Part shown: piece after piece, positions 6,197 to 7,078 of the stretch
Layout: every line of letters starts with the position of its first letter
Numbering within the stretch: the first letter of the stretch is position 1
DNA from: DRYM01 sp964526225
GTDB lineage: Archaea > Thermoproteota > Thermoprotei_A > EX4484-217-1
DNA: 7,078 nucleotides
Assembly (NCBI GenBank): GCA_964526225.1
Contig: CAZGLL010000043.1
Location: 1 to 7,078, forward strand
Direction: 5' to 3'
The notes under the pieces: model-generated
Databases searched by the model: none
Told to the model about the DNA's origin: nothing
Seen by the model: the letters and a program-made list of their open reading frames with translations, nothing else
Program-made: the position numbers and the translations under genes

Positions 6197-6955
6197 AGTA
6201 CAAATGTATAGATCGCACCCGATTTCTGCCATTTCACATTTCCTCAAAAGTATAGTGAGAACAGGGATATCTAAGTTCTTTATCTTTCAATCCAGGGCAG
6301 TGTTCTTCAATAACAAGGTTTCTCTCTAGCTAGCTTCATTTGCTTAAGGTAATTCTTTAATCTCTACTAAGTAGCTTATTATAGCTCATTACTTCGCGGA
6401 CTGCCGCAACAGATTCTTCCTCCATAAGCCTAGTCCATTCTGCAATGCCTAGCTTATTAGGAGTATCTTTGAATTCCGACGCAAAAAACCCATGAAGGTT
6501 TCTGGTAAAATACGGTTAAAGGTAAATTCTTCGAAATCTCAATAAGTTTTAAACCCCTTTTTAGCCCAAAGACATTAGTTATTTCGTAAGAGTCAGCTAC
6601 TATAGTTAAAGTTTCATGTTTAACGAGTTCATAAGATAATTTGTGAAGTAAGAGAAAAGTGTGCTTTCAATACGGAAATGTATGTTTATAAAGCCTAGAA
6701 GCACATATAATTCCTTAACGTTATATTCCTTATCAATCCTAAAATCGCTAACATAACATGACCTTTCCATGCTCTATAGTTATATCTGCTTCTTTAAACT
6801 TGAATAGATAAGGATTAAACAATGTACCATTGGTAATGGCCACTAATCTCAATACTCTTTCTCACCTACGTTAATCGTTAAGCTACACTCTTACTAAAGA
6901 GATCCCTAATTACTGCTCCATAAACACGTATAGTTTTTGAATTATTCGTTAATAC
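6197..6955 (-). pseudogene. Multiply frameshifted gene remnant of unknown family (minus strand)
   Basis: Reading downstream on the minus strand, protein-like stretches succeed one another with small overlaps. They are 6955-6881 (SKTIRVYGAVIRDLFSKSVA), 6890-6852 (SLTINVGEKE), 6861-6751 (RVLRLVAITNGTLFNPYLF), 6770-6609 (KELYVLLGFINIHFRIES), 6666-6460 (KHETLTIVADSYEITNVFGL), 6515-6360 (SEFKDTPNKLGIAEWTRLM, then EEESVAAVREVMSYNKLLSRD and TAA at 6357-6359) and perhaps 6329-6237 (NLVIEEHCPGLKDKELRY) with 6286-6197 (NLDIPVLTILLRKCEMAE). Joined, they give roughly 200-250 residues with ordinary archaeal protein composition. The last shift sits near a run of six T (6486-6491). At least five shifts are needed, so this is a long-dead gene, or less likely a badly sequenced one. 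I do not recognise the family. Promoter-like sequence (6984-7010) lies just upstream of its front end. Confidence 0.6.
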
Positions 6956-6983
6956 CTAATTAAACTATGTCTAATTAGTTCTA

Positions 6984-7010
6984 AGAATATTTAAACTGAG
7001 AATATTTAAA
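6984..7010. repeat. Tandem 12-bp TATA-like direct repeat
   Basis: AGAATATTTAAA occurs exactly twice, at 6984-6995 and 6999-7010, with a 15-bp period; a shortened version (AGAATTTAAA) follows at 7025-7034. Read on the minus strand it gives TTTAAATATTCT, a good TATA box about 30-45 nt ahead of the minus-strand remnant. Read on the plus strand it could serve a gene beyond the right edge. Confidence 0.65.
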
Positions 7011-7078
7011 AGAGAATAGAAAATAGAATTTAAAATAGGGATATAGAGGCTCTAAAAAGATTAGCTGCTTTAAAGAAA

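Larger units (their letters stand above)
5661..7078. other. 1.4-kb stretch without an intact gene; decayed coding sequence
   Basis: No reading frame above ~70 codons exists on either strand here, against near-complete coding in the preceding 5 kb. Short protein-like stretches that pass from frame to frame are seen on the plus strand (5789-6122) and more clearly on the minus strand (6955-6197); they are listed separately. A TATA-like tandem repeat lies at 6984-7010. No tRNA, rRNA, CRISPR repeat or terminal inverted repeats of an insertion sequence were found. The last ~30 bases contain a frame reading EALKRLAALKK that runs off the edge but has no visible start, so I do not call it. Confidence 0.65.

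Noticed and set aside
6165..6329. Plus-strand 54-codon ATG frame behind a TATA-like TTTATAAG (about 6119-6126)
   Set aside because: The promoter spacing is tolerable, but the minus strand here also reads protein-like and continues the larger remnant. The peptide has no recognisable feature and no Shine-Dalgarno.
5661..7078. Insertion sequence or CRISPR array as explanation of the gene-poor stretch
   Set aside because: I found no terminal inverted repeats with target duplications, no transposase-like motifs and no regularly spaced repeats; the only exact tandem repeat is the short TATA-like one at 6984-7010.

Overview
The window looks like chromosome of a hyperthermophilic archaeon, most likely a Thermoproteota (crenarchaeal) lineage. 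Supporting this are the AT-rich composition, the heavy AGG/AGA and ATA codon use, the GTG/TTG starts, and the TTTAAATA-type TATA boxes about 26-30 nt upstream of starts that have little or no leader. The species cannot be fixed from this sequence.

Layout. At 1-1496 (+) lies the end of a two-gene ABC-2 export operon: an ATP-binding subunit cut by the left window edge, followed by a six-helix permease. At 1497-1753 is a short non-coding stretch with a 21-bp imperfect inverted repeat. At 1754-3305 (-) an intact class I SAM-dependent methyltransferase is followed by a short unrecognised reading frame and by the C-terminal part of a second methyltransferase that has lost its SAM-binding front half. 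At 3306-3624 a divergent intergenic region carries promoters for both sides. At 3652-5163 (+) is a secreted subtilisin-family (S8) protease with signal peptide, propeptide and complete catalytic residues. Convergent to it, at 5202-5660 (-), is a small protein made of an EF-Tu domain-II-like beta-barrel plus a charged helical tail, with no GTPase domain.

From 5661 to the right edge, about 1.4 kb, there is no intact gene. It is not featureless: on the minus strand (about 6955-6197), protein-like stretches follow one another and change frame repeatedly, and a weaker set of such stretches lies on the plus strand (about 5789-6122). I read this as one, possibly two, decayed genes. The far right end carries a tandem 12-bp TATA-like repeat.

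The intact genes do not form one obvious pathway: export, methylation, extracellular proteolysis and a possible translation-related or nucleic-acid-binding small protein are simply neighbours. The more unusual signals are the gene decay at both 1754-2444 and 5789-6955, the isolated EF-Tu-like barrel protein, and the inverted repeat. I see no CRISPR array, tRNA, rRNA or intact mobile element, and no convincing novel multi-gene system.
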